Source: Rhodococcus sp. CH91 | Lineage (GTDB): Bacteria; Actinomycetota; Actinomycetes; Mycobacteriales; Mycobacteriaceae | Assembly: GCF_022554085.1 (NCBI RefSeq) | Contig: NZ_JAKFYR010000002.1 | Span: 62,001 to 126,000 of the forward strand | Direction: 5' to 3' | Length of the DNA stretch: 64,000 nucleotides | In this document: positions 54,135 to 63,795 of the stretch, piece by piece | Layout of the letters: every line of letters starts with the position of its first letter | How positions within the stretch are numbered: the stretch's first letter is position 1 | Position numbers and translations under genes: made by a program | Notes under the pieces: model-generated | Database searches by the model: none | What the model saw: the letters and a program-made list of their open reading frames with translations, nothing else | Told to the model about the DNA's origin: nothing

Positions 54135-54991
54135 TGCGAGCCGGCGTCCGCACTGCGCGTGGTCCCGATCGGTGAACACAGTGCTGTACCGGTGCCTGCA
54201 GTCCGATGGGTGGAGCCCGCCTCCGGCCCGCTCGGCCGGCCCTTCCTCGTCATGGAACGCGCAGAAGGCGCGGTGCCGGTAGACAATCCGCCCTACGTCT
54301 TCGGTGGATGGCTCTACGAGACGAACGACGACGAGCGCGCGGCGCTGGGCAGGGCCAGCGTCCGGGTTCTGGCCGAGATCCATGCGATCGAGAACCCGGC
54401 CTCGCGGATCCTGTCGCTCGCCGGGAGCGTGCTGTCGGGGCTGCGCGGTCATTTCGAGAACGAACGCGCCTACTACGAATGGACGCGCCGCGACGACGGT
54501 CTTCGTATCCCTCTGCTGGAGAAGGCGTTCGAATGGCTCGAAGCCCACTGGCCCACCGAACCGTCCCCCGATGTGCTGTGCTGGGGCGACGCCCGGATCG
54601 GGAACATCATGTACGACGGCACGACGCCGGTCGCGGTGCTCGACTGGGAGTCGGCCGCGCTCGCGCCGCGAGAGGTCGATCTCGGCTGGTTCATCTGTTC
54701 CACCGCATGTTCCAGGAGATCGCCGAACAGTTCTCGTTTCCCGGCCTGCCCGAATTCCTCCGGTGCTCGGAGGTGGTGGCGGAATACGAGAGGATCACAG
54801 GCGTCGAGGTGCGTGACCTGAACTTCTATCTCGTGTATGCCGCGCTGCGGCACGGCATCGTCATGTCGCAGGTCGAACGTCGGCGTATCCACTTCGGTGA
54901 GGTAGACGCCCACGACGATCCGGACGCCTACGTACTCCATCGCGACATGCTCGAACGTGTGCTCGACGAATCCTACGACTGGGAGAAGTAA
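54135..54991 (+). pseudogene. Phosphotransferase (APH/choline kinase-like) gene, 5'-truncated and frameshifted
   Basis: From just after the synthetase stop, the frame reads as the middle of an APH-family kinase: SALRVVPIGEHSAVPVPAVRW, FLVMERAEG, then the catalytic VLCWGDARIGNIMYDG and VAVLDWESAALAPREVDLGWF. About 70-90 N-terminal residues, including the nucleotide-binding lobe, are missing. Near 54700 the matching protein moves to another frame: FHRMFQEIAEQFSFPGLPEFL continues to stop at 54991. Restoring one base after ...GWFI would join the two. So it looks like a decayed gene, or one hit by a sequencing error at the shift. The catalytic Asp residues themselves remain. Confidence 0.82.
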
Positions 54992-54995
54992 CCCG

Positions 54996-56096
54996 ATGAA
55001 ACCCGCTCTGCTCGACGAATATCCGGTACATAAGTCGCCGCTCTCGATGGGCCGGGTGGCGTCCACGGACCGCAATTTCTACGACCGCAACTATTTCAAC
55101 GCACACGATCGCACAGGCGGGATCTTTCTCATCACCGGTTTCGGGATCTACCCGAACCTGAGCGTCGTCGATGCCTTCGTCACGGTACGGAACGGTGATC
55201 GCCAAGTGGCGGTGCGTTTCTCCGATGCGCTCGGCGAGCGGTCCACGGAGAGCGCCGTCGGGGGATACCGTCTCGAGGTCGTCGAACCCCTGCAGAAGAT
55301 CCGCGTGATCTGTGAACACGACGAGCTGTCCTGCGATCTCACCTGGGAGGGATCGTTCCCGGCCGTGCTCGAGGAGGCGCACGTGCTGATGTCGGGTCCA
55401 CGGCCGATCCTCGACGCGTCACGCTTCGCGCAGGTGGGTAGCTGGTCGGGCAACCTGACCGTCCAGGGCGAGGACTTCACCGTCGACCCGGACGTCTGGA
55501 TGGGAACGCGCGACCGTTCGTGGGGCATCAGGCCGGTGGGGGAGCCGGAGCCGCAAGGACGCTGGACCTACGAGAACCGGGGTGGGCACTACTGGACGTA
55601 TGTGCCACTGAGATTCGACGATTTCGCCCTTGCCGTGATCGTCCAGGAAACGTCCGACGGATACCGCACCCTGAACCACGCGACGCGCGTGTTCGCCGAC
55701 GGCCGTGTCGAACAGCTCGGCTGGCCTCGTCTGGAGGTGAACTACCGCAGCGGAACTCGGCACCCCGAAACCGCGCGCATCCATCTCACCACGCCGACGG
55801 GAGAACCGCTCGTCGTGGATATCGAGAACCTCGGTTTCATGTCCCTGAGCCACGGCGTCGGATACGGTGGCGATCCCGAATGGACCCACGGGGAATGGCG
55901 TGGGGAGAATTGGTCGTCCTCGTCGGTGGTGGACACCACCAGCGACGAGTTCCGCGGCCGGTTGCCGTACCCGACGATCGATCACATCGCGAAGGCGACC
56001 GTCGACGGCCGGGTCGGATGGGGGATGTTCGAGCACGCGGCCATGGGGCGTCACGATCCTTCCGGCTTCGTCGGCTGGACGGACATGGCACCGTAG
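54996..56096 (+). CDS. Lipocalin/AttH-like protein (DUF7064/7065-type)
   Basis: The 366-residue soluble protein has two similar beta-rich halves: DRNFYDRNYFNAHDRTGGIFLITGFGIYPN in the first and GHYWTYVPLRFDDFALAVIVQETSDG in the second, with the signature WMGTRDRSWGIRPVG between. This is the layout of AttH/carotenoid-hydratase-like lipocalin proteins often found among acyl-CoA catabolic genes. A lipid or steroid ligand is plausible, but no activity is known to me. It starts 4 bp after the broken kinase gene and ends at a strong terminator. Confidence 0.75.
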   Translation: MKPALLDEYPVHKSPLSMGRVASTDRNFYDRNYFNAHDRTGGIFLITGFGIYPNLSVVDAFVTVRNGDRQVAVRFSDALGERSTESAVGGYRLEVVEPLQKIRVICEHDELSCDLTWEGSFPAVLEEAHVLMSGPRPILDASRFAQVGSWSGNLTVQGEDFTVDPDVWMGTRDRSWGIRPVGEPEPQGRWTYENRGGHYWTYVPLRFDDFALAVIVQETSDGYRTLNHATRVFADGRVEQLGWPRLEVNYRSGTRHPETARIHLTTPTGEPLVVDIENLGFMSLSHGVGYGGDPEWTHGEWRGENWSSSSVVDTTSDEFRGRLPYPTIDHIAKATVDGRVGWGMFEHAAMGRHDPSGFVGWTDMAP

Positions 56097-56111
56097 GTGC
56101 AGGTGACGAGA

Positions 56112-56153
56112 ACGCCTCCGGCCCCGGACGACGATGTCCGGGGCCGGAGGCGT
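56112..56153. terminator. Strong hairpin between convergent genes of the catabolic cluster
   Basis: A perfect 18-bp stem (56112-56129 with 56136-56153) and loop GACGAT lie between the lipocalin-like gene and the first short-chain dehydrogenase gene. Confidence 0.88.
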
Positions 56154-56181
56154 ACACGCGATCCGGGTCGACGGGCCGCGG

Positions 56182-56925
56182 TCAGCGCAATTTGACCGTC
56201 CCACCGTCGACCATCAGGGTCTGGCCGGTGATGTAGGAGGCGTCCTTGCTGGCGAGAAACACCGCCACACGACCGATATCGGCCTGCGGGTCGCCGAAGC
56301 GGTGCATCGGGGTCTTCGCCAGCAGCGCCTCCTCGATTCCGGGATTCGCCTCGATGTACGCCTGGACGCCCTCGGTCAACGCCAGGGGGGAGATGATGTT
56401 GACGTTGATGTTCTCCGGAGCCCACTCGTTCGCGGCCACCCGGCTGATCGCGCGGATCGCTTCCTTCGCCGCGGCGTACGAGGCCTGCGTCGGACTACCG
56501 TCGATCCCGGCCCCGGATGCGAAGTTGATCACCGACCCCTGGTTCTCGGCGAGCTGGGCGTGTGCCGCCTTCATCAAGCGGAAGGTCGGATAGAAACCTG
56601 TCCCGAACGACAGGTCGAGCATCTCCTGGGTGGTCTCCAGCAGCGGTGCCTGTCTGGACGCATGCGCGTTGTTGACGAGGATGTCGAGCTTTCCGAACTG
56701 TTCGACCGCGGCCGCGACGATCGTCTCGGCGCTCGATTCGTCGGAGATGTCCACCCGGAGGAACTTTCCTGCTCCGCCGAGCTCGGCCTCGAGCGCCTCA
56801 CCCGCAGCCGGGTCGATATCGACGAACAGGACCTGGGCACCTTCCTCCACGAATGCTCTGACGATGCCGCGGCCGATGCCTCCGGCGCCGCCGGTGACGA
56901 TGGCCACCTTCCCTGCGAGTCTCAT
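56182..56925 (-). CDS. Short-chain dehydrogenase/reductase
   Basis: The 247-residue classical SDR has cofactor motif TGGAGGIGRG (about 11-20), NNAHA in place of NNAG, and catalytic Ser, Tyr and Lys in FASGAGIDGSPTQASYAAAKEA. Asp38-type residue in VDID favours NAD(H). It ends with the usual YITGQTLMVDGGTVKLR. ATG 56925 has AGGGAG upstream. It follows the larger SDR gene with a gap of about 35 bp, so the pair is probably co-transcribed. The substrate is unknown. Confidence 0.9.
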   Translation of the reverse strand: MRLAGKVAIVTGGAGGIGRGIVRAFVEEGAQVLFVDIDPAAGEALEAELGGAGKFLRVDISDESSAETIVAAAVEQFGKLDILVNNAHASRQAPLLETTQEMLDLSFGTGFYPTFRLMKAAHAQLAENQGSVINFASGAGIDGSPTQASYAAAKEAIRAISRVAANEWAPENINVNIISPLALTEGVQAYIEANPGIEEALLAKTPMHRFGDPQADIGRVAVFLASKDASYITGQTLMVDGGTVKLR

Positions 56926-56960
56926 ATCGGGCTCCCTTCGTGGATCGCGGTGTCGTGCGA

Positions 56961-57881
56961 TCAATCGACGGCCAGGGCGACCTTTTCGAGTTCTGCGATG
57001 CTGTATGCAGCGTACGTCTCGTACGGGCCCCGGCCGGTGAAGTACGGCGAGAGCTGCTGGTCGAGCTCCTCCACCGTGAACGCGGAGCCTGCGGCATCGA
57101 AGCGGTTCTCGACCTTCGGTGCGGCCATGAGCGCGACCATCTTGCCGTACACCACGAACACCTGCCCGGTGATCTCTGCCGAGGCGGGGGAGGCGAGATA
57201 GCTGACCAGCGTGCCGACGCGTTCGGGAGCGAGCGGGTCGAGCCCGGTCGTCGCGTCGGCCTCGCCGAACGCCTCCGCGGTCATCGCGGTGCGGGCCCGG
57301 GGGCAGATCGCATTGGCGGTGACGCCGTAGCGGGCCAGGCCCTGCGCCGTGGACAGTGTCAGCGCGGTGATCCCGGCCTTCGCGGCCGAATAGTTCGGCT
57401 GTCCGGCGGAACCGAAGAGGAAGGCCTCCGACGACGTGTTGACGATGCGGCCGTAGACCGGGCCTCCGGCGGCCTTGCTCGCCTGGCGCCAGTGCACCGC
57501 TGCGGCGTGCGAGGTGGCCGCGTGCCCCTTGAGGTGAACGCGGATCACGTCGTCCCAGTCGGATTCGGTCAGGTTGAAGATCATCTTGTCGCGGATGATG
57601 CCCGCGTTGTTGACGAGGATGTCGAAGGAACCGAATGCCTCGAGGGACGCCTCGACGAGGCGGCCTCCGAGAGACCAGTCGGATACGTCTCCGGTGACGG
57701 CGATCGCCTGCCCTCCGGCCGCGACGATCTCCTCCGCGACCCGATGTGCCGCCTCGCCCATGTCGTTGACGACGACTGCCGCGCCGGCCTCCGCGAGCGA
57801 GAGGGCCTCGGCGCGGCCCAGACCGGCACCCGCACCGGTCACGACGGCAGCACGCCCGGTCAGACTCAGGGATTCACCCAT
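56961..57881 (-). CDS. Short-chain dehydrogenase, Hsd4A / 3-hydroxyacyl-CoA dehydrogenase-like
   Basis: The 306-residue SDR has TGAGAGLGRAEALSLAEAGA (12-31), NNAGIIRDKMIFNLTESDW and the catalytic NTSSEAFLFGSAGQPNYSAAKAG. The longer C-terminus (ENRFDAAGSAFTVEELDQQLSPYF) is like the N-terminal unit of 17-beta-hydroxysteroid dehydrogenase type 4 and mycobacterial Hsd4A. That would make it the third enzyme of a beta-oxidation cycle. ATG 57881 has AGGAGA upstream. Its promoter faces that of the KstR-like regulator. Confidence 0.88.
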   Translation of the reverse strand: MGESLSLTGRAAVVTGAGAGLGRAEALSLAEAGAAVVVNDMGEAAHRVAEEIVAAGGQAIAVTGDVSDWSLGGRLVEASLEAFGSFDILVNNAGIIRDKMIFNLTESDWDDVIRVHLKGHAATSHAAAVHWRQASKAAGGPVYGRIVNTSSEAFLFGSAGQPNYSAAKAGITALTLSTAQGLARYGVTANAICPRARTAMTAEAFGEADATTGLDPLAPERVGTLVSYLASPASAEITGQVFVVYGKMVALMAAPKVENRFDAAGSAFTVEELDQQLSPYFTGRGPYETYAAYSIAELEKVALAVD

Positions 57882-57931
57882 GGAAGGTCTCCTGTTCGGT
57901 TGCCCACGGTTCGTCACCGCACCGCGGCGGA

Positions 57932-57947
57932 ATTAGTATTCATTCTA
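57932..57947. promoter_or_regulatory. AT-rich candidate operator between SDR and regulator genes
   Basis: ATTAGTATTCATTCTA stands out in the 203-bp divergent gap. TAG-n-AT-nn-AT-n-CTA within it is a near palindrome. On the minus strand it reads TAGAATGAATACTAAT, which matches 12 of 16 bases of TAGAATAAATTTCAAT at 58799-58814 in front of the thiolase gene. It may be the binding site of the TetR regulator, or -10 elements for both directions. Confidence 0.4.
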
Positions 57948-58085
57948 GTCTGGGCCGCTGTGCGATCCGGTCGGCGGAGAGATCCCGCTGGGCGGGATCG
58001 GACGGGCTACTGCACGCACCGCCTGGAACGTTCGTCGCCGACGGCGGCCGAGGTGCCGAACGGCCACGAAGGGGAGGACGAGAAC

Positions 58086-58703
58086 ATGCCGAGACTTGCG
58101 GAGGCGCGGGACGCGGCGGAGCCGAGTTCGGCGGAGCAGCACGCGCGCTACGAGAGGATCGTCGGCGCGGCAGCGCAACTCGGTTCGGAGAAGGAGCTCG
58201 AGCGGGTCCAGATGCACGAGGTCGCCAAACTTGCCGGCGTCGCCATCGGCACTCTCTACCGCTATTTCCCGTCCAAGACCCACCTGTTCGTCGCGGTGAT
58301 GGTCGACCAGATCGATCGAATGGGCCTCCATCTCTCGAAGCGCTCGCAGCAGGCCGCCTCGCCCGCCGATGCCGTCTACGAGGCCTTGCTGCAGGCCACC
58401 CGCGCTCTCGTGCGCACGCCGTTGCTGGCGAACGCGATGATCCAGTCCGCCGCGTCCTCGAACGCCGCGACCATTCCCGACGTGGCGAAGATCGATCAGC
58501 ACTTCGACCGGTTGCTCCTCGCCGCAGCGGGGGTCACGGAACCGACGGTTCGTGACGCGACGGTGGTGCGATTGGTGGTGGCGCTGTGGTTCGGTCTCGT
58601 CCAATCCGCACTCAACAGCCGGACGTCGATCCCGGAGATCGAATCCGATCTGCGTGTCGCCTGCGACCTGCTGCTCGTCGATCTGTCCGCCGGTTCGCGC
58701 TGA
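58086..58703 (+). CDS. TetR-family regulator, KstR-like
   Basis: The 205-residue protein has the TetR helix-turn-helix at about residues 22-68 (RYERIVGAAAQLGSEKELERVQ, then HEVAKLAGVAIGTLYRYFPSKTHLF). The pattern VQMHEVAKLAGVAIGTLYRYFPSK is close to that of KstR, the regulator of steroid catabolism, as I recall it, and the C-terminal part fits that subfamily. Ligands there are steroid acyl-CoA intermediates. ATG 58086 has GGGGAGGAC upstream. It lies between the divergent SDR pair and the thiolase operon, the natural place for the local repressor. Confidence 0.88.
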   Translation: MPRLAEARDAAEPSSAEQHARYERIVGAAAQLGSEKELERVQMHEVAKLAGVAIGTLYRYFPSKTHLFVAVMVDQIDRMGLHLSKRSQQAASPADAVYEALLQATRALVRTPLLANAMIQSAASSNAATIPDVAKIDQHFDRLLLAAAGVTEPTVRDATVVRLVVALWFGLVQSALNSRTSIPEIESDLRVACDLLLVDLSAGSR

Positions 58704-60002
<1,299 letters not shown>

Positions 60003-60033
60003 CGTCGGCATACTTCCAGCAAAGGACCCGTTC

Positions 60034-62223
60034 ATGACTCTGGGATTGAGTGACGAGGACCGCGAGCTCCGCGATTCCGTGCGCGGCTGGGCGGCGCGCC
60101 ACGCGACGCCCGAAGTGATCCGCGCCGCCGTGGAGGCGGAGGCGGAATCCCGTCCCCGCTACTGGGGTTCGCTGGCCGAGCTCGGCATGCTGGGACTGCA
60201 CCTGCCCGAGGACGTCGGCGGTGCGGGCTTCGGCCTGCTCGAAACCGCGATCGTCGCAGAGGAACTCGGGCGCGCGATGGTGCCCGGACCGTTTCTCCCG
60301 ACCGTGATCGTCTCGGCCGTCCTGAACGAGGCGGGTCGTCGCACCGGACTCGACGGGCTCGCGGACGGTTCGCTCCTCGGGGCGGTGTCCCTCGAACCGG
60401 GGGGACTGCGGATCGTTCGCGAGAGCGGCGCGGTCCGCCTCTCGGGCACCTCGGGTGCCGTCCTCGGCGGTCAGGTGGCCGACCTGTTCCTGCTCGCGGC
60501 CGACGACGACGGCGAGCGGGTCTTCGTCGTCCTCACCCGCGACGATCTCGAGGTCACGAATCTGCCGAGCTACGACGTGGTCCGGCGCAACGCCGAGATT
60601 ACCGTGAGCGCACTGGAACCGGCCGCCGACGACGTGCTGACGCTCGATGCGCGCCGGGTCGTCGATATCGCGGCGACCCTGTTCGCGGCGGAGGCGGCCG
60701 GTCTCGCGGACTGGGCCACCACGACCGCCGCGGACTACGCGCGGGTGCGCAAGCAGTTCGGTCGCGTCATCGGGCAGTTCCAGGGTGTCAAGCACACCGT
60801 CGCCCGGATGCTGTGCCTCACCGAACAGAGCCGGGTCGTGGCATGGGACGCGGCGCGAGCACTGGGGGAGGATGTCCCGGTCGACGAGGCATCACTCGCC
60901 GTGTCCGTCGCAGCATCGATCGCACCGGATGCGGCCGTCCAGGTCACCAAGAACTGCATCCAGGTTCTCGGGGGCATCGGGTACACCTGGGAGCACGACG
61001 CCCATCTGTACATGCGTCGCGCGCAATCCCTCCGAATCCTGCTGGGTTCCACGGCGTCCTGGCGCCGCCGGGTCGCCCGCCTCACCCTCGACGGTGCCCG
61101 CCGGGTACTGAGCGTCGAGCTGCCGGCCGAGGCGGAACGGATCCGGGAGGAGGTCCGCGCCGAGCTCGAACCGGCACTGGCCCTCGAGCCGGAGAAGCGG
61201 AAGGTGTACCTGGCGGAGAAGGGATACACCACCCCGCACCTGCCCGAACCGTGGGGCAAGGCCGCCGACGCCGTCACCCAGCTCGTCATCGCCGAGGAAC
61301 TGCGGGCTGCGGAGCTGGAACCGCACGACATGATCATCGGCAACTGGGTGGTACCGACCCTCATCGCGCACGGCAGCGCCGAGCAGATCGAGCGGTTCGT
61401 CCCGCAGTCACTGCGTGGTGAGATCGTGTGGTGCCAGCTCTTCTCCGAACCGGGGGCCGGTTCCGACCTCGCCGGACTGTCGACCAAGGCGGTCAAGGTG
61501 GAGGGCGGATGGAAGCTCGACGGCCAGAAGGTGTGGACGTCCATGGCGCGTGTCGCGGACTGGGGTATCTGCCTCGCCCGCACCGACACGGAGGCACCCA
61601 AGCACAAAGGACTGTCCTACTTCCTGATCGATATCAGGAACACCCCAGGCCTCGACATCCGGCCCCTGCGTGAGATCACCGGTGAAGCCCTGTTCAACGA
61701 GGTGTTCCTCGACGACGTGTTCGTGCCCGACGAATGCCTCGTCGGTCAGCCCGGCGACGGATGGAAACTCGCCCGTACCACCCTCGCCAACGAGCGCGTC
61801 TCGCTCTCGCACGACTCGACCTTCGGGGCGGGATGCGAAGCCCTGATGGCGATTGCACGCACCACCCCCGGCGGTCCGGACGACGAACAGCTCACCGTGC
61901 TCGGCAAGGTGCTCGGTGATGCCGCGTCCGGTGGCCTCATGGGCCTGCGTACCGCTCTCCGCTCACTGTCCGGTGCCCAACCGGGCGCCGAGTCCTCCGT
62001 CTCCAAACTGCTCGGAGTCGAGCACATCCAGCAGGTCTGGGAGCTCGCGATGGAGTGGGCCGGCCCGGCGTCGTTGGTCGACAACGGGGATCGCAGCTCG
62101 GCGACGCACATGTTCCTCAACGTGCAGTGCATGTCGATCGCCGGTGGAACGACCAATGTCCAGCTGAACATCATCGGAGAGCGGATCCTCGGTCTGCCCC
62201 GCGATCCCGAACCCGGAAAGTGA
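60034..62223 (+). CDS. Double-length acyl-CoA dehydrogenase, FadE34-like fusion
   Basis: The 729-residue protein joins two acyl-CoA dehydrogenase units. Residues 1-370 keep the C-terminal FAD-contact motifs (RKQFGRVIGQFQGVKH, CIQVLGGIGYTWEHDAHLYMRRA) but a weak middle beta-domain. Residues 380-729 keep the middle domain (WCQLFSEPGAGSDLAGLSTKA, GQKVWTSMARVADWGICLA), while the usual catalytic YEGT region reads IAGGTTNVQ. The halves are complementary, as in the two-chain steroid enzymes, so one active site may be built from both. Short side-chain steroid acyl-CoAs are the known substrates of such enzymes. ATG 60034 starts the family fold. Confidence 0.9.
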   Translation: MTLGLSDEDRELRDSVRGWAARHATPEVIRAAVEAEAESRPRYWGSLAELGMLGLHLPEDVGGAGFGLLETAIVAEELGRAMVPGPFLPTVIVSAVLNEAGRRTGLDGLADGSLLGAVSLEPGGLRIVRESGAVRLSGTSGAVLGGQVADLFLLAADDDGERVFVVLTRDDLEVTNLPSYDVVRRNAEITVSALEPAADDVLTLDARRVVDIAATLFAAEAAGLADWATTTAADYARVRKQFGRVIGQFQGVKHTVARMLCLTEQSRVVAWDAARALGEDVPVDEASLAVSVAASIAPDAAVQVTKNCIQVLGGIGYTWEHDAHLYMRRAQSLRILLGSTASWRRRVARLTLDGARRVLSVELPAEAERIREEVRAELEPALALEPEKRKVYLAEKGYTTPHLPEPWGKAADAVTQLVIAEELRAAELEPHDMIIGNWVVPTLIAHGSAEQIERFVPQSLRGEIVWCQLFSEPGAGSDLAGLSTKAVKVEGGWKLDGQKVWTSMARVADWGICLARTDTEAPKHKGLSYFLIDIRNTPGLDIRPLREITGEALFNEVFLDDVFVPDECLVGQPGDGWKLARTTLANERVSLSHDSTFGAGCEALMAIARTTPGGPDDEQLTVLGKVLGDAASGGLMGLRTALRSLSGAQPGAESSVSKLLGVEHIQQVWELAMEWAGPASLVDNGDRSSATHMFLNVQCMSIAGGTTNVQLNIIGERILGLPRDPEPGK

Positions 62224-62229
62224 GCGCCC

Positions 62230-63099
62230 GTGCCCATCGATCCGCATATCGCGCTGTCCGCCGCCCCCACTCTGCGTGAGGCCGTGTGGACCGAACGTGA
62301 CGTGATGCTGTACCACCTCGGCCTGGGCGCGGGTGCCGACTCGCTGAATCCTGCTGAACTGCGGTGGGTCTACGAGAAGGACCTGCAGGTCCTGCCGACC
62401 TTCTCGATGGTCGCGGGGCAGGGGATCTCGGCCGGGGCGGTGACGCCGGCCGGACTGAACCTGCCGGGCATCGACATCGACCTGCGCCGGATCCTCCACG
62501 GCGGTCAGTCCGTCAGGGTGCACGCCCCGATCCCGGTATCGGGCACCGCGACGATCTCCTCGCGCATCGCCGACGTGTGGGACAAGGGCAAGGCGGCGGT
62601 GATCGTGCTCGAGCAGTCCGCGACGGACTCCGAGGGAAACCGGTTGTGGACCAACGCGATGCAGATCTGGGCGCGTGGCGAGGGTGGTTTCGGCGGTCGG
62701 CCCGGCCCCGAGGCGCCGCACGGGGTCCCCGAGCGGGAGGCCGACGCGATCCTCGTCTCGCCCACGAGCACGCAGCAGGCGCTGGTGTACCGGCTCAGCG
62801 CCGACATGAACCCGCTCCACGCCGATCCCGAGTTCGCTCGGGCGGCCGGTTTCGATCGTCCGATTCTGCACGGCCTCGCGTCGTACGGTGTCGTGTGCAA
62901 GGCCGTCGTCGACGGTCTGCTGGACGGAGATCCCACACGCGTCCGGTCGTTCTCGGTGCGATTCGCCGGCTCGCTGTATCCGGGCGAGACGATCGAGACC
63001 GCCGTGTGGCGCGACCGCGACACGCTCACGCTGCTCGCCACCTGCCCCGAACGTGACGGGCAGCCGGTGCTCACCCACGCCACGATGGAGGTCCGATGA
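62230..63099 (+). CDS. MaoC-type double-hotdog enoyl-CoA hydratase, ChsH3-like
   Basis: The 289-residue protein starts VPIDPHIALSAAPTLREAVWTERDVMLYHLGLGAG and has a first hotdog unit to about residue 150, then a second with the hydratase motif ADMNPLHADPEFARAAGFDRPILHG. It resembles the (R)-specific hydratase part of 17-beta-HSD type 4 and mycobacterial ChsH3. It would hydrate the enoyl-CoA made by the preceding dehydrogenase. GTG 62230 lies 6 bp after that stop. The next gene overlaps its end by 4 bp. Confidence 0.91.
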   Translation: MPIDPHIALSAAPTLREAVWTERDVMLYHLGLGAGADSLNPAELRWVYEKDLQVLPTFSMVAGQGISAGAVTPAGLNLPGIDIDLRRILHGGQSVRVHAPIPVSGTATISSRIADVWDKGKAAVIVLEQSATDSEGNRLWTNAMQIWARGEGGFGGRPGPEAPHGVPEREADAILVSPTSTQQALVYRLSADMNPLHADPEFARAAGFDRPILHGLASYGVVCKAVVDGLLDGDPTRVRSFSVRFAGSLYPGETIETAVWRDRDTLTLLATCPERDGQPVLTHATMEVR

Positions 63100-63752
63100 A
63101 GGTCGATCCGAACGTCCACCCCACGGTCGGCACCGCGCCCGACGGCACGGTACTGACCTCGGCACCGCAGGACACCGCCGTCGACCGCGCGACCGCCGCC
63201 GCACGACGTGTGGTGGACGCGCTGTTGCGCACGGATCGCGCCAACGCGAATCTCGAGCGGGTCGCGGAAGAACTCGACAGCATCGCCGAACATCTCGAAG
63301 AGCACGCTCCCGAGGTGGAGGAACGCTTGATCGACATGTGGCACGGGGAAGGCGTCACGCGGCACGACCCCGTCACAGGCCCGGAGAACGCGCTCGCGCC
63401 ACCGCTGGTGCTCGCCGGACGTGAGGACGGATCGGTGGAAGGCGTCGTGGAACTGACCTTCCCCTATCAGGGTCCTCCCGGGCACGTACACGGTGGTGTC
63501 TCCGCGCTTCTGCTCGACCACACCCTGGGCGTGGCGAACGCGTGGGCCGGGCGCAGCGGAGCCACCGCCCAGCTCAACGTCCGTTATCACCGTCCGACCC
63601 CGCTGTTCGAACCGTTGACGATCTCGGGCCGCCTGGTCGAGCAGAACGGCCGGAAGATCGACACGGTCGGAGAGATCAGGACCGCGGACGGCACGGTGTG
63701 CGTGTCGGTCGAGGCGCTCTTCATCGACAAGACGGTTCCCCGTCCTCGTTGA
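63096..63752 (+). CDS. PaaI-like acyl-CoA thioesterase
   Basis: The 218-residue protein has an N-terminal helical portion (AARRVVDALLRTDRANANLERVAEELDSIAEHLEEHAPEVEERL) and a C-terminal PaaI-type hotdog domain with PYQGPPGHVHGGVSALLLDHTLGVAN and LNVRYHRPTPLFEPL. It probably releases CoA from dead-end intermediates in the pathway. The start ATG 63096 overlaps the hydratase stop (ATGA). The substrate is inferred only from the cluster. Confidence 0.87.
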   Translation: MKVDPNVHPTVGTAPDGTVLTSAPQDTAVDRATAAARRVVDALLRTDRANANLERVAEELDSIAEHLEEHAPEVEERLIDMWHGEGVTRHDPVTGPENALAPPLVLAGREDGSVEGVVELTFPYQGPPGHVHGGVSALLLDHTLGVANAWAGRSGATAQLNVRYHRPTPLFEPLTISGRLVEQNGRKIDTVGEIRTADGTVCVSVEALFIDKTVPRPR

Positions 63753-63795
63753 CGATCGCACCGCGCACTCGTCGGATTCGGGAGAGGACACTGGC

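Noticed and set aside
56940-58703. A 587-codon frame as a large regulator
   Set aside because: Only the last 205 codons match the TetR family; the earlier part is antisense to an SDR gene, and GGGGAGGAC precedes ATG 58086.
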